Source: Pelagibius sp. Alg239-R121
GTDB taxonomy: Bacteria > Pseudomonadota > Alphaproteobacteria > Kiloniellales > Kiloniellaceae
NCBI RefSeq assembly: GCF_947331435.1
Contig: NZ_CAMZOF010000010.1
Span: forward strand, 62,001 to 126,000
Direction: 5' to 3'
Length of the DNA: 64,000 nucleotides
Shown here: positions 23,981-32,971 of the stretch, piece after piece
How positions within the stretch are numbered: the stretch's first letter is position 1
How the letters are laid out: the number at the start of each line of letters is the position of its first letter
The notes under the pieces: generated by a model
What the model saw: only the letters and a program-made list of their open reading frames with translations
Database searches by the model: none
Told to the model about the DNA's origin: nothing
Position numbers and translations under genes: made by a program

Positions 23981-25828
23981 TTACAGGCGGTTGGCAATTT
24001 CCTGAGCAGTGAGCCAAGTCAGGGCCGTCATGGTAAGGGTCGGATTCTCGGTACCGATACTGGGCATGGAACCACAGCCGATAACATAGAGGTTGTCGTG
24101 ATCCCAGCTTCTTTGTGTGCTTGTCACCACCGAGTTCGAACTGGACGTGCCCATAACATGGGTGCCGCAGAGATGGCCTGCACCGGAGTAATTGTAGGTC
24201 TGCTTGTTGTAGGTGAAGGTAGCCGGGTTATCCTTCGCGCTCGCCGTTACGGTAAAATCGGTCGCGCCGATCCGAGACATGAATTCATCTGCGGCAACGC
24301 GTGCTTTCTCGAAGCCTTTCATGGTGTATTCCGAAAGGCCATAGGTGACCAGTGGACGGGGGATCTTCAGATTGTCGGTTTCCGTCGTAGAAAGCTGAAC
24401 CCGGTTCGATGCCTCCGCATCCTGTTCCACCAGAAAGCCGATGCGGAACTGGCGGGTCAGAATATCGTTCAGCGTGGTCACGTAATCCTGATTACCGTAG
24501 ATGGCGCTCCCGGAATTGGTCCCGCCGTTGTTGGTTCCATAGATGTAGTCGAGACCGGATACATAGGGGTCTCCGACTGGCCAGTTCCAGGCCGCATTGC
24601 CCAGTTCGATCCGCCAGGCCGCGCGCTTGCTGCGGAACGGGCCGTCCCGCAGGGTCTCGATGCCCGAGGTCGAAATCGGCCCGCGGTAGGCATAAGCCGG
24701 CGACGCCGAGGGCAGCAGCCCCCACGCCAGATACACCGGATGATCCATCAAGTTTCGCCCAACCTGATCGCTAGTGTTCGCGATATTCTTGCCAGAAATA
24801 CGCGCCGAGTTCAGCAGGATCTTCGCGTTTTCGACGGCATGGGCGGCCAGGACATACATCGGACCCGTGGCCGTGCCCTGCCCCGTTGCCCCCGAGCTCG
24901 CCGGGACCAGGATGTCCTCGTAAGTTATGTAGTGGACGCCGTCGATCTTGCCGGCACTGTCGACGGTTATGTAGTCAACGACGCTTTTGTAGATGATGTC
25001 CACATTCCCGGTCGCGAGAGCCTGATCCAGGCTGACCGTCGGGTCGTATTTCGCCTGGATCGGACAGACCGGCGTGCAGTTGGTGTTGCCGTGACAGACC
25101 CGCCGCTCCTGATAGGGTTCTGAATTCCGCCCGGCAGGCGTGGCGGTCACGATGGTCGCGTCGATCGTGTAGTCCTCGTCGGTCAGTGGCGCTCCATCCA
25201 CCTTGTCCTTGGCGATCTGGTCCCAATTCGATTTGGGAATACCACGCATCGGATAGCTGTAGCCCGGCGCGAACTCTGTGCCGACGATCTCTTGCTCCGC
25301 CACATCTGCCGACACGCCGATCTGATATTCGGCTTGTGCGTAGTAGTATTGAAGGTCGTCGTAATCGAGCGGCCAGTCCAAACCATGCCCGTAGTTTGTC
25401 TTCAGCTTGAGATCCGCATTGCTCATGCGCAGGCAGGTCCCCATCCAGTGGTTTCCGGTGCCGCCGGCAACCCGCTCGTAGGTGCTGGTGAAAGGAAGCG
25501 AACCATCGGTGTAGGTGAAGTAGGCTTTCTCGGGATTGTCCCAATCGGGAACGCCATTGTCCTTTTCAACCAGCGCCTGGATCGTCGGTCTGGGCGCATT
25601 GGTACGGGCGGGATCGAGCCCGTTGTCATCCGGTGAGTAAGGCGAAGACGGCGACTTGAAGGTATTCAGGAAGAAGTTCTCCATGAAGTCTTCTCGGTTG
25701 GACGGAAAGTTGTCGCCGGCCTCGATAATCAGGACCCGTTTGCCATCGCTCCCGAGCAGTAGCGCCAGATTGGCGCCGGCGAAACCCGAACCCACGATGA
25801 CGACGTCGTAGCTATCATCCTTAGACAT
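23981..25828 (-). CDS. GMC family FAD dehydrogenase, catalytic subunit with predicted 3Fe-4S site
   Basis: The 615-residue flavoprotein has the FAD motif VVIVGSGFAGANLALLLG (residues 10-27), VAGGTGNHWMGTCLRM, and the catalytic region GAGHLCGTHVMGTSS with His and later GTENPTLTMTALT with Asn. CHGNTNCTPVCPIQAK places Cys245, Cys251 and Cys255 with C-x5-C-x3-C spacing, matching the three cysteines that hold the 3Fe-4S cluster in Burkholderia FAD glucose dehydrogenase. It has no signal peptide and would be carried out by the Tat-signal small subunit, which ends 36 bases upstream. It should oxidise a sugar or alcohol in the periplasm; substrate unknown. Confidence 0.92.
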   Translation of the reverse strand: MSKDDSYDVVIVGSGFAGANLALLLGSDGKRVLIIEAGDNFPSNREDFMENFFLNTFKSPSSPYSPDDNGLDPARTNAPRPTIQALVEKDNGVPDWDNPEKAYFTYTDGSLPFTSTYERVAGGTGNHWMGTCLRMSNADLKLKTNYGHGLDWPLDYDDLQYYYAQAEYQIGVSADVAEQEIVGTEFAPGYSYPMRGIPKSNWDQIAKDKVDGAPLTDEDYTIDATIVTATPAGRNSEPYQERRVCHGNTNCTPVCPIQAKYDPTVSLDQALATGNVDIIYKSVVDYITVDSAGKIDGVHYITYEDILVPASSGATGQGTATGPMYVLAAHAVENAKILLNSARISGKNIANTSDQVGRNLMDHPVYLAWGLLPSASPAYAYRGPISTSGIETLRDGPFRSKRAAWRIELGNAAWNWPVGDPYVSGLDYIYGTNNGGTNSGSAIYGNQDYVTTLNDILTRQFRIGFLVEQDAEASNRVQLSTTETDNLKIPRPLVTYGLSEYTMKGFEKARVAADEFMSRIGATDFTVTASAKDNPATFTYNKQTYNYSGAGHLCGTHVMGTSSSNSVVTSTQRSWDHDNLYVIGCGSMPSIGTENPTLTMTALTWLTAQEIANRL

Positions 25829-25864
25829 GATCCACCTCTGTTGTTTGCTTGTCCGGACGCTGCC

Positions 25865-26506
25865 TTAGATCGAGATGCCGTAGTCGGCGAGACTTGGCGG
25901 TTGATCCGCCCAACTCCCGAAACTGAAGGTGCTGAAGGCCATGGGATGGGCCTGCGCAATACGCCAGATCCAGCTGTTCTTGTAGGCCCGCGCCGAGACG
26001 ATGAAATCTGTCTGATAGCCGGCATCGACATACTGTTTTGACGACGGCAGGGTCGTGACCTCGGTGCTGCCGTACCAGATGCCGTAAAGCCACATCATCA
26101 TGGTCAGCCGGGAATAGACCCCCAGGAAGCTTTCATTCGGTTTGCCTTTGCTGTCGGTCAGCAACTGCTTGGCGATTTCCGGCGGAGGCACATTCGCATC
26201 GACGAGCTCCTGGTAATAGACCAGCAGGCCCTCCATGAATTCCGCACCCGTCTGGGTCGCGGTGGGCACGGAATAGTAGAGCGCCGCCAACGACAGATCG
26301 TCCTGGATCAGATCCGGCACCAGGCTCTTGACGTCGATGCCCAGCAGAGCCGCAGAGAGATTGCTGAAGGTATCGATGTCGCTCTGCGAAGCCGTAGCGA
26401 GAAGCTCGTCGGCTAGCGCCCACATGGGCAGCGCCGGTGCCAGAAGCACGCCGCCCAGTGCCCCGGCACTTTTCAGAATGCTGCGTCTTCGGAGTTGATC
26501 GGTCAT
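25865..26506 (-). CDS. Sugar/sorbitol dehydrogenase family small subunit with Tat signal
   Basis: The 213-residue product starts MTDQLRRRSILKSAGALGG, a twin-arginine signal (RRRS-I-L) followed by the hydrophobic stretch GVLLAPALPMWALA. The mature part (FSNLSAALLGIDVKSLVPD) resembles the gamma subunit of membrane FAD sorbitol or glucose dehydrogenases, a hitch-hiker chaperone that carries the folded flavoprotein through the Tat system. Middle gene of the three-gene operon, between the haem protein and the catalytic subunit. ATG 26506 is preceded by GGAG. Confidence 0.9.
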   Translation of the reverse strand: MTDQLRRRSILKSAGALGGVLLAPALPMWALADELLATASQSDIDTFSNLSAALLGIDVKSLVPDLIQDDLSLAALYYSVPTATQTGAEFMEGLLVYYQELVDANVPPPEIAKQLLTDSKGKPNESFLGVYSRLTMMMWLYGIWYGSTEVTTLPSSKQYVDAGYQTDFIVSARAYKNSWIWRIAQAHPMAFSTFSFGSWADQPPSLADYGISI

Positions 26507-26637
26507 CGGAGGTCTCCATTGGCTACAGAATTTTTTGTTAATTTTAAAAAGGAGCGTGAGAAGCAGAGTGGAGCGCGCTTCGAATGGACTCGCCAACCGC
26601 CCGGAGGCGCTCCTACATCGGCCCCCAGAGCAGGGAA

Positions 26638-28263
26638 TCAATCGCTTCGTTCTGCGCGGTTCAGGGAAAAGACAAAGTTGCTCGACGCACCGGTTACCAT
26701 GGAGCTGTCGCCATGGCACCCGACGCAGCTGGAGGTGTTGCGCTGTGCCCCGCCGGAGTGATTGAAGATGCTGACGGCGAAAGGATCGACGGTCGACCCG
26801 CTCACAACAACATTCTGCATCTGGTCGCTGACCGGGATGATGTTGCCGTTGGTCGTCGTCTGCTCGGCGTAGAAACCCTGGATATAGGTTTCGAGCGTCG
26901 AGTTGGCGAGGAAGGTCGGGGTTGGAAGGCCGTCAGGATAGGCCGGATTAATTTCCGCCAACCCTGTGCTTGGATCCGTGACCTTGACGACGGTCGGGAA
27001 CTGAACGTCAGTGAGAAAGTAGTTTTCCCAAACTGTCCCGCCGCTATAACCCGCCTTCAGTTTGGCCCGGTAGTTCCCATTGGCAATCTGCGCGTATTGC
27101 CCTGGTGCCGCGAGCCGGATCATCTGCTTCGGTTCGGCGTAGCTGCGCTGCGGATTCCAGGGCCGTGGTGGCTGCTGGTTAAAACTGCAGGAGGGAACAC
27201 CCGAAACCGAAGCGCAGGAAGTGGGGTCGAAGAAAGAGTAGCTTCCACTTGGTGTGCCACTGGCAAAGTCAACCAGCCAGGGTGCATTGTCGACATGTTC
27301 GAAGGTGGACCAGACCCAGATTGGTGAAGAGTTGGTGCGGTGGACGATGTGGAAACCGACCAACCCGACCTTTGAGACGATACAGGACTCCTTGACGGTG
27401 GGCTCGTCACCAAAGGCGCCGCCCGCCTTCTCGTAGATGTAAGCATTGGTGCGATAGTATTTTGTCGCATCATCGGCACCGGTCAGGAGTTTCCAGGAGG
27501 CTTTGACCATGATCGATCCGACTTTAGACGGGTCGTTGCTTGAACTGAAAACCCCGCGCGGCCAATCGACGGGCGTGTCGTCGCGGTCCGGATCGTTCGC
27601 GTCGAAGGCCTCCTGCCCCTCCTTGTTATAGAGTTGATGCTCGATGACGTAGTTGTACATGGTCTCGTTAAAGTTAATGCCGAAGCGGGCATAGAGACCG
27701 TTTTGATCGATAATGGGGCCCATGCGGTTGGCCTGGACATATTCATCGAGCACATTGTTCTTTTTAGTCAGGCTGCTTGCGCCATCGTCCGGATCGAGAC
27801 CGGAACAGATCGCGGGAAGAACATGTCCCGCGCCAAAGGCAGCAGGGGCGACGCCATTTGGCAGAAAAATATCGCGGGCCTCCGGATAAACCTGCCAGAC
27901 CGCGATGTAATCCCCGTTGTTGTAGTTTAGCCCATTGGTTGTACTGGGCACGGCGACAGGATCGCCCTGACTATCCGTCTGTGCAGGAAAATTCAAGGCG
28001 ATGAAGTCCTGCCAGGCGAAAGCCGCGTAGGCGGCATAGAGATCTTCATAGCTTCTCGCAGTCGCGGGATCGATGTCACCTGACAGGCTGCAATCGTAGG
28101 GCGCTGAAAAACACTCTGCAGTCCTCGCGTCTTCTGCACCCGCAGCCAAGGAGAACGCGGCAACGACACCAATGGCGCCGGCCTTCAAAGAATAGGAAAA
28201 ACCACCAACACTATGTTGCTGTTTTGGAATGTCGGAAAGTAAGGAGTCTAAGGGCTTAGTCAT
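26638..28263 (-). CDS. Large monohaem c-type protein of the GMC dehydrogenase operon
   Basis: A 541-residue exported protein. The N-terminus has a basic stretch and hydrophobic core (AGAIGVVAAFSLAAG) then a cysteine-containing mature start (TAECFSAPYDCSLSGDIDP). A single c-haem motif CVGCH lies near residue 513, about 29 residues from the end (SSCVGCHGDSSMVTG). The rest is a large unknown domain with Trp/Tyr-rich patches (YAAFAWQDFIALNFP; VSKVGLVGFHIVHRT). It is first in the operon, where triheme cytochrome subunits normally appear in FAD dehydrogenases. ATG 28263 has AGGAG seven bases before. A redox or substrate-binding role is inferred. Confidence 0.82.
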   Translation of the reverse strand: MTKPLDSLLSDIPKQQHSVGGFSYSLKAGAIGVVAAFSLAAGAEDARTAECFSAPYDCSLSGDIDPATARSYEDLYAAYAAFAWQDFIALNFPAQTDSQGDPVAVPSTTNGLNYNNGDYIAVWQVYPEARDIFLPNGVAPAAFGAGHVLPAICSGLDPDDGASSLTKKNNVLDEYVQANRMGPIIDQNGLYARFGINFNETMYNYVIEHQLYNKEGQEAFDANDPDRDDTPVDWPRGVFSSSNDPSKVGSIMVKASWKLLTGADDATKYYRTNAYIYEKAGGAFGDEPTVKESCIVSKVGLVGFHIVHRTNSSPIWVWSTFEHVDNAPWLVDFASGTPSGSYSFFDPTSCASVSGVPSCSFNQQPPRPWNPQRSYAEPKQMIRLAAPGQYAQIANGNYRAKLKAGYSGGTVWENYFLTDVQFPTVVKVTDPSTGLAEINPAYPDGLPTPTFLANSTLETYIQGFYAEQTTTNGNIIPVSDQMQNVVVSGSTVDPFAVSIFNHSGGAQRNTSSCVGCHGDSSMVTGASSNFVFSLNRAERSD

Positions 28264-28835
28264 TCCGGGCTCCTGGGACTTTGGGTGATCGTCAGAAACT
28301 TTTAGCCGGGCTTGAGCGGTCGGGTCGAACGACCAGCTTCGCAACTGGACTCGCTGCGAAGAAACGCCTAACGCGTAACGCGAATTCTGGTCAAAACCAA
28401 CTGAAAGACGGAATTCTTTAGGTGTCTTCTCTTGGCGCAAAACCTCTTTTTCGAGTCCTTAAAGCCGCCTTTACCAATCTGTCTTAGTTGTATTTATCAG
28501 ATTTAAACGTCAGACAGGTAGAAATTTTTGCGCCCATAGCGCTGCCGAACCGGCATCGCATAGGTTGAACTTGTTGAAAATATGGAGCAACAAAGGAAAA
28601 GTAGCGCTGAAAAATCACTCTGGTCACATACGTGAGTCAACCTGAACGCCAGCCGAGTAAAGGCCTGATCATGCGAAACAACGGTCGTCCACAGCAAAAA
28701 AGGCTTCAGTGCGTCCGAGAGTAGGACAGATACCAAAACGTCGCTTACAGCGAATGTAGAAGATATCGCCATGGCAAGAACCGTCCATGCATGCTATTTC
28801 GCCGGGACGAATGGAACCTGTTGAAGGGAGGGGCG
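28264..28835. other. Long gene-free divergent region with leader hairpins
   Basis: These 572 bases separate the GMC operon from the YbaN gene and hold both promoters. Only short frames without family resemblance are present. Near the haem-protein gene two tight inverted repeats occur side by side at 28318-28361. The remainder is AT-richer than the genes and shows nothing else I can name. Confidence 0.5.
28318..28361 (-). repeat. Two adjacent leader hairpins upstream of the GMC operon
   Basis: GGTCG and CGACC flank seven bases at 28318-28334, and CTTCGCA and TGCGAAG flank eleven bases at 28337-28361. Both lie 55-100 bases before the haem-protein start codon and could form a structured leader or operator pair. 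Confidence 0.4.
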
Positions 28836-29219
28836 GTGCTCCATAGCACCACACGATTTTTCTGGCGTGTTGCTGGCCTGATCTCATTGGTCCTTGGGAT
28901 CATTGGGATCTTTTTGCCGCTTCTGCCGACCACACCATTTGTGTTGCTCTCCGCCTTTTGCTTCAGCCGAGGCTCGCAACGCCTACACGATTGGCTACTC
29001 ACCCATCCCCGTCTCGGGCCGCCGATCCTGGAATGGCGCGATCACGGCGCAATTTCAAAACGCGCCAAATGGCTCGCGGCCATTGCAATGATCCTGGCGT
29101 TCGTGGTGGCGCTGTTAGGCGGTGCACCGAAGGAAGCTCTGGTGATTCAGGTCGTTGTCTTGCTTGGCGTGGCAGTTTTCATTTTCACACGCCCGATCCC
29201 GCCGGCCGACGAGTCCTAA
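28836..29219 (+). CDS. YbaN family (DUF454) inner membrane protein
   Basis: A 127-residue protein from GTG 28836, which has GGGAGGGG just before. The pattern FWRVAGLISLVLGIIGIFLP then LLPTTPFVLLSAFCFSRGSQ is the YbaN/DUF454 signature: a double hydrophobic hairpin with LPTTPF. Two further helices follow (LAAIAMILAFVVALLGG; VIQVVVLLGVAVFIF). Function unknown in the family; some members are heme-region genes, but no link is visible here. An ATG 15 codons upstream is possible. Confidence 0.87.
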   Translation: MLHSTTRFFWRVAGLISLVLGIIGIFLPLLPTTPFVLLSAFCFSRGSQRLHDWLLTHPRLGPPILEWRDHGAISKRAKWLAAIAMILAFVVALLGGAPKEALVIQVVVLLGVAVFIFTRPIPPADES

Positions 29220-29325
29220 ACCGGCCATAGCTCCCGCCGGACAGGATTTGGAATTAGTCACTTTCCTGTCGGATAAAGCAGGCGCCGGTTCTTGTTTCCC
29301 ACTAAAAGAATGGACAAGTTCAGAG

Positions 29326-29967
29326 CTAACCGCCTTTACTCTCCCCTTCGATGCTGGGATAGCCTTCGAAGAGTTTCTCCGGCCAATTGTCCTCTTCCCA
29401 ATAGGGCTCATTAAGCATCCAGTCCCACATGGGTTCCGGAACATCTTCCAAAACAAACCCGGCCTGGGCGCCTTTGTCACTCGCGAAGACTGACAGGTCA
29501 GCCAGTTCTTCGGCTGTAAGTTCAATCTGATACCCCAGCTCAACGGCCTGAAGCTCCAGCATTGCCGGGGCCCCGCGCCACATGCGCACCACGAAATCCA
29601 ATGGGTCCACCGGAGCTGCGGCCTCCCCCTCCTCCACGTCAAAAGCATCTAGCGCAGGTGCGGCACGCCCGCCAACACCGTTGATCGAATGACAGATGAC
29701 GCAGCCCTTTGAGACAAACAGCCTCTTACCGCGCGTTGCATCGGCAATCGGCAGCAGCATGCCTGTGGGGGATGACGACAGCCCTTCACCAGCAAGCCCT
29801 TCAGAACTGCTTTGCGCAAAAGCAGTGGTCTGGATTGGCAGGACATCACCGACAAGCCAACTGCCAAAACCAATCACGGTGAGTACAGCGACGCTGGCGC
29901 AATAGCCCGCGAGCGACCTCCTGGTATCTGTCATCGCATCGAAGCCTTTCGTTAGCGGTTTTTCCAT
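29326..29967 (-). CDS. Exported c-type cytochrome (monohaem)
   Basis: The product has one c-haem site CVICH in GKRLFVSKGCVICHSINGVG, a signal or anchor helix (YCASVAVLTVIGFGSWLVG), and an acidic C-terminus ending in WEEDNWPEKLFEGY. The probable axial methionine lies in FVVRMWRGAPAMLELQ. This is a class I cytochrome c suited to take electrons from periplasmic dehydrogenases such as the neighbouring GMC complex. I give ATG 29967; MTDTRRS at 29934 is the alternative and has AAAGG ahead. An almost perfect 30-base palindrome (29969-29998) abuts the start. Confidence 0.85.
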   Translation of the reverse strand: MEKPLTKGFDAMTDTRRSLAGYCASVAVLTVIGFGSWLVGDVLPIQTTAFAQSSSEGLAGEGLSSSPTGMLLPIADATRGKRLFVSKGCVICHSINGVGGRAAPALDAFDVEEGEAAAPVDPLDFVVRMWRGAPAMLELQAVELGYQIELTAEELADLSVFASDKGAQAGFVLEDVPEPMWDWMLNEPYWEEDNWPEKLFEGYPSIEGESKGG

Positions 29968-29968
29968 G

Positions 29969-29998
29969 CGGGAACCCATTGCGGTTTATGGGTTCCCG
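29969..29998. promoter_or_regulatory. Perfect 11-base-arm palindrome at the cytochrome c start
   Basis: CGGGAACCCAT (29969-29979) and ATGGGTTCCCG (29988-29998) are perfectly complementary around TGCGGTTT. The element overlaps the leader of the cytochrome c gene on the minus strand. It may be a repressor operator or an RNA hairpin hiding the ribosome site. No T-run follows in either direction, so it is not a terminator. Confidence 0.55.
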
Positions 29999-30206
29999 GT
30001 TCAGGGTCGGTTGACACTCAAAGTGTCAGCAAGCCCCAACAAATTGGCCTGTCACCCGCTTCAGTGCATTGATCTCGCTCAGTTCCCCGTAATGCTTCTC
30101 TGGAATAAGATGGGCCTAAAGCTGCTCTGGATCATTGGACCTGCGTGCACCACTTATAGAACTCCAAAGCCACGTTCACCGCCGCCAACAACCCATGAGG
30201 CTTACG

Positions 30207-30971
30207 ATGAGACCGCCCCTCACGCTTGCCGCCGCATTCTGGTTCGCGCTCTCTGCAACGCCAGCTGCTGCCGAAGACAATGCGCTCGACGACTGCTGGG
30301 CGCAATCAGACAACCGGATCGAACTTGGTCACTGTTTGCGCGGCTTGAAAAACAGCGTCGACGACGAACTCCTGGAGACTTATGTCCAGGCACTGAATGC
30401 CCAAGCAGCCATAGACGACTTCGTAGGGCAGCGCCGGGCAAGCCGGACCATCGAACGCGCTCAAAAGGCTTTCGAGCTTTATCGCGACCTGGATTGTCAT
30501 CTCCAGGAACTGCAAGCAGGCTCGGGCAGTGGAGCGGGCGACTTCTACCAGGCCTGCTGGATCGATATGACCCGTGAGCGGATTGCGAACTTGCAGAGTC
30601 TGCTGCCCGAAACAAACGAGGGAGCAACGCCACTTGGCGACTGGCGCGTCGAGCAGCTCGAAGGCGGCAAAGTCATGGAACGTCCACCCTTGAATCTGAT
30701 GATCGAAAGCGGAGAAAAAATCAGCGGACATGGCGGCTGCAACCGCTTCTTTGGGCCCCTAAAACTCAAACCTTCCGGGAACAATCAAGGAGAGATCGAA
30801 ATCGGCCCGCTCGGCTCCACCCGCAAAGCCTGCGGCGATATGATTGATGATCAGGAACTGCGTTTCCTCGAGGCTTTGGCACAAGCCGACCACTATTCGA
30901 TTGAAGGTGGGAGTCTCGTGTTGTCCGGGTTAGATGGCCGGGTAGTTTTGCGTCTCTCTCAAGAGGAGTAA
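30207..30971 (+). CDS. Exported LprI-like/META domain fusion protein
   Basis: A 254-residue exported protein. Signal peptide MRPPLTLAAAFWFALSATPA, cleaved after AAA. The first module (DDCWAQSDNRIELGHCLRGL, then CHLQELQAG and CWIDMTRERIANLQS) has the paired cysteines of the LprI/DUF1311 lysozyme-inhibitor-like family. The second is a META (HslJ-like) domain with SGHGGCNRFFGPLKL and GPLGSTRKACGDM. The combination is unusual. ATG 30207 is chosen because GAGG lies six bases before it; an ATG at 30195 is in frame. A role in envelope stress or lysozyme defence is inferred from both domains. Confidence 0.85.
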   Translation: MRPPLTLAAAFWFALSATPAAAEDNALDDCWAQSDNRIELGHCLRGLKNSVDDELLETYVQALNAQAAIDDFVGQRRASRTIERAQKAFELYRDLDCHLQELQAGSGSGAGDFYQACWIDMTRERIANLQSLLPETNEGATPLGDWRVEQLEGGKVMERPPLNLMIESGEKISGHGGCNRFFGPLKLKPSGNNQGEIEIGPLGSTRKACGDMIDDQELRFLEALAQADHYSIEGGSLVLSGLDGRVVLRLSQEE

Positions 30972-30974
30972 CGC

Positions 30975-32012
30975 TCAAAAATCGTAAACGATAGAGGCTC
31001 GGGTCGTTGTATCGGTCGTTTCCGTGTCTTCGGGAACATTGCTTCGATAGCGGGTATTCAGAGACAATTTGCCTGAGAGCTGTTCGACGATCCGCATTTT
31101 AATGCTGGTATCATTGTCGATCGTGACCCGCTCGCGATCCCAGAGCACTTCAGTCTCGTTGCCTAAAAAGGCGCCGTCGGAGATCTGCCAGGTGATGTCG
31201 TTGGTAAAGCGTGCTCCAGGGCTCGTTTCCATCTCGTCGCTGTCGGAAATTTTCGCATAGCGAAGGCTCGGCCCTGCCGTGATCTCCCACTTCACCGGTC
31301 CTTCATCGAACAATCGCACGCCAAGGCCGGCAGCGGACAAAAGTTCGTAATCGAACCCGCTGAAGCGATCGTCGGTATAGTTCGCGAGGCCAAAGGCGAA
31401 AATCTCTTTTCGGATATCGTAATTGGCTTCGTATTCGAGCTCAAAGCGTTGCTCCAGCGTGTCGGTTTCGCTCTGCAAATAACCGCCTTCCGCCAACCCC
31501 TTGTGCTGCCATCGGTCGGATTGATAGCCGAGTTTCAATTGCGCTTTCAGTCCGGCATTTTCGGTGTTCCCGGTACGCAGAATGCCACCGAAATCAACAG
31601 AGCCGGAAACCGCAGGCTTCACTGGCGCCTTTGGGATCGGTTTCGTATTCACCGCGGTTCGATCCTTAAGAGTCGTCGCTGGAACGACCGCCGCAACAGG
31701 TTTCGGCGCAGCTAACGCTGGCTCTTCCTTCATCAGAACATCGGCTATCCGACGGGCCGCCCAGTCTGGCCGTAGCGCGATCGCAAGACGCAGGATCTTT
31801 GCCTGCTGTTGTGGCGCGTGGCTCAAAGCCTCCCGTACCGCTGCTTCGAAAGCTGCCGGCAATTCGTCTTCGGCAGCCTGCTCCAACGATTGAATAAGGT
31901 TGGGTCCCAGTTGTGTCAGAGGTTGCTCAGCCGCAATGCCAGGCAACGCCGCAATGACCAAGAATTTGACACAAAAAAAAGCGAAGCAAAGTGGCCACAA
32001 GAGGTTGAGCAT
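30975..32012 (-). CDS. DUF481 family outer membrane protein
   Basis: The 345-residue product has a signal peptide (MLNLLWPLCFAFFCVKFLV then ALPGIAAEQ), a helical N-terminal part of about 110 residues and a C-terminal beta-barrel of the DUF481/YdiY salt-induced outer-membrane type: VDFGGILRTGNTENAGL, LAEGGYLQSETDTLEQRF, and the terminal ASIVYDF ending in phenylalanine, the usual outer-membrane insertion signal. Alternating polar and hydrophobic strands continue to the end. It is convergent with the META gene, three bases apart. Function unknown. Confidence 0.87.
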   Translation of the reverse strand: MLNLLWPLCFAFFCVKFLVIAALPGIAAEQPLTQLGPNLIQSLEQAAEDELPAAFEAAVREALSHAPQQQAKILRLAIALRPDWAARRIADVLMKEEPALAAPKPVAAVVPATTLKDRTAVNTKPIPKAPVKPAVSGSVDFGGILRTGNTENAGLKAQLKLGYQSDRWQHKGLAEGGYLQSETDTLEQRFELEYEANYDIRKEIFAFGLANYTDDRFSGFDYELLSAAGLGVRLFDEGPVKWEITAGPSLRYAKISDSDEMETSPGARFTNDITWQISDGAFLGNETEVLWDRERVTIDNDTSIKMRIVEQLSGKLSLNTRYRSNVPEDTETTDTTTRASIVYDF

Positions 32013-32237
32013 AGGGCCGGACTATAAGGACTATTCCTAACTATTGGCTGTGCCCTCTTTGTGATGCAATTGAAGCTGGGATTTCTATGACTGTGCCCTT
32101 TTCGTCGTCAGCGAATCTTAATCTATTTCTGTGACCCTTTTTTCAACGGCAAGGCGCTCTGACTTATTAAAAAAGAGCCTAAATCTGCCGCTTCGATGCG
32201 AAATGAATTGAAATGATAAAGCCCAAGGAAAGACTCG

Positions 32238-32792
32238 ATGGCTTTTAACTGGTTTGGCGCCGCTGCCGATCCCATAAAATCATTCGAATTCCGCTGTGAT
32301 CGCTGCGGCGGCATTCATAGCGGGTCGCCGTCATTCGCGAACGAAGCGCCGTACAGTTACTATGAGTTAACCAACGATGAACGCACGACACGTGCCAGGT
32401 TGACCGACGACACCTGCGTAATCGACAAGGACAGTTTTTTCATCCGCGGCACACTGGAAATTCCTATCGAAGATGCCGAAGATCCCTTTTGCTGGGGGGT
32501 CTGGGTCAGCCAGAGCGAAGAAAGCTTTAAACGCTACCTCGAAACCTTCCAGGATGATCAAACAGGTGACGGCAGTTTCGGTTGGCTGGCGATCACTATG
32601 CCGGGTTATCGGCGAACCGCCAGTCACGAGCAGATCGAACACCTTGCCTGCAATGTAGAATGGCAGGGGAAAGGGCAACGCCCTCTTATTTTCCCTCATG
32701 AATGCGATCATCCGCTTTACACCGACGTTACCGACGGCATCACCTGGGACCGCGCAATCGAACTGGCGCAGATGGTGATGCATCCGCAATGA
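32238..32792 (+). CDS. DUF2199 family protein
   Basis: A 184-residue soluble protein. Near the N-terminus it shows FRCDRCGGIHSGSPSFANEA, the CxxC-type patch of DUF2199, then DTCVIDKDSFFIRGTLEIPI and FCWGVWVSQSEESFKRYLET, also typical of the family. The C-terminal part reads HECDHPLYTDVTDGITWDRA. Function is unknown; members are often small immunity-like or accessory proteins, but that is not shown here. It stands upstream of the papain-fold protein by 180 bases on the same strand, with an AT-rich gap that looks like a separate promoter. Confidence 0.9.
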   Translation: MAFNWFGAAADPIKSFEFRCDRCGGIHSGSPSFANEAPYSYYELTNDERTTRARLTDDTCVIDKDSFFIRGTLEIPIEDAEDPFCWGVWVSQSEESFKRYLETFQDDQTGDGSFGWLAITMPGYRRTASHEQIEHLACNVEWQGKGQRPLIFPHECDHPLYTDVTDGITWDRAIELAQMVMHPQ

Positions 32793-32971
32793 CTGCGGAG
32801 GAATTCACGACCGACACTATAAATTTCGTATAAGCCTATACAAACTTTGCGTATCAAAAGCTCTACGCCCTCCCCCAACATTTACATCTATCACCTGCAA
32901 TAAAGCCCACTCCGGCAAAGTGCTTTGTTCGATGGGTCGCTGCAGGGCAACTGGTAGCTTGGGAGGTTGTG

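Noticed and set aside
24098-25123. A 341-codon plus-strand frame inside the GMC gene
   Set aside because: Antisense to a clear oxidoreductase gene; no domain resemblance.
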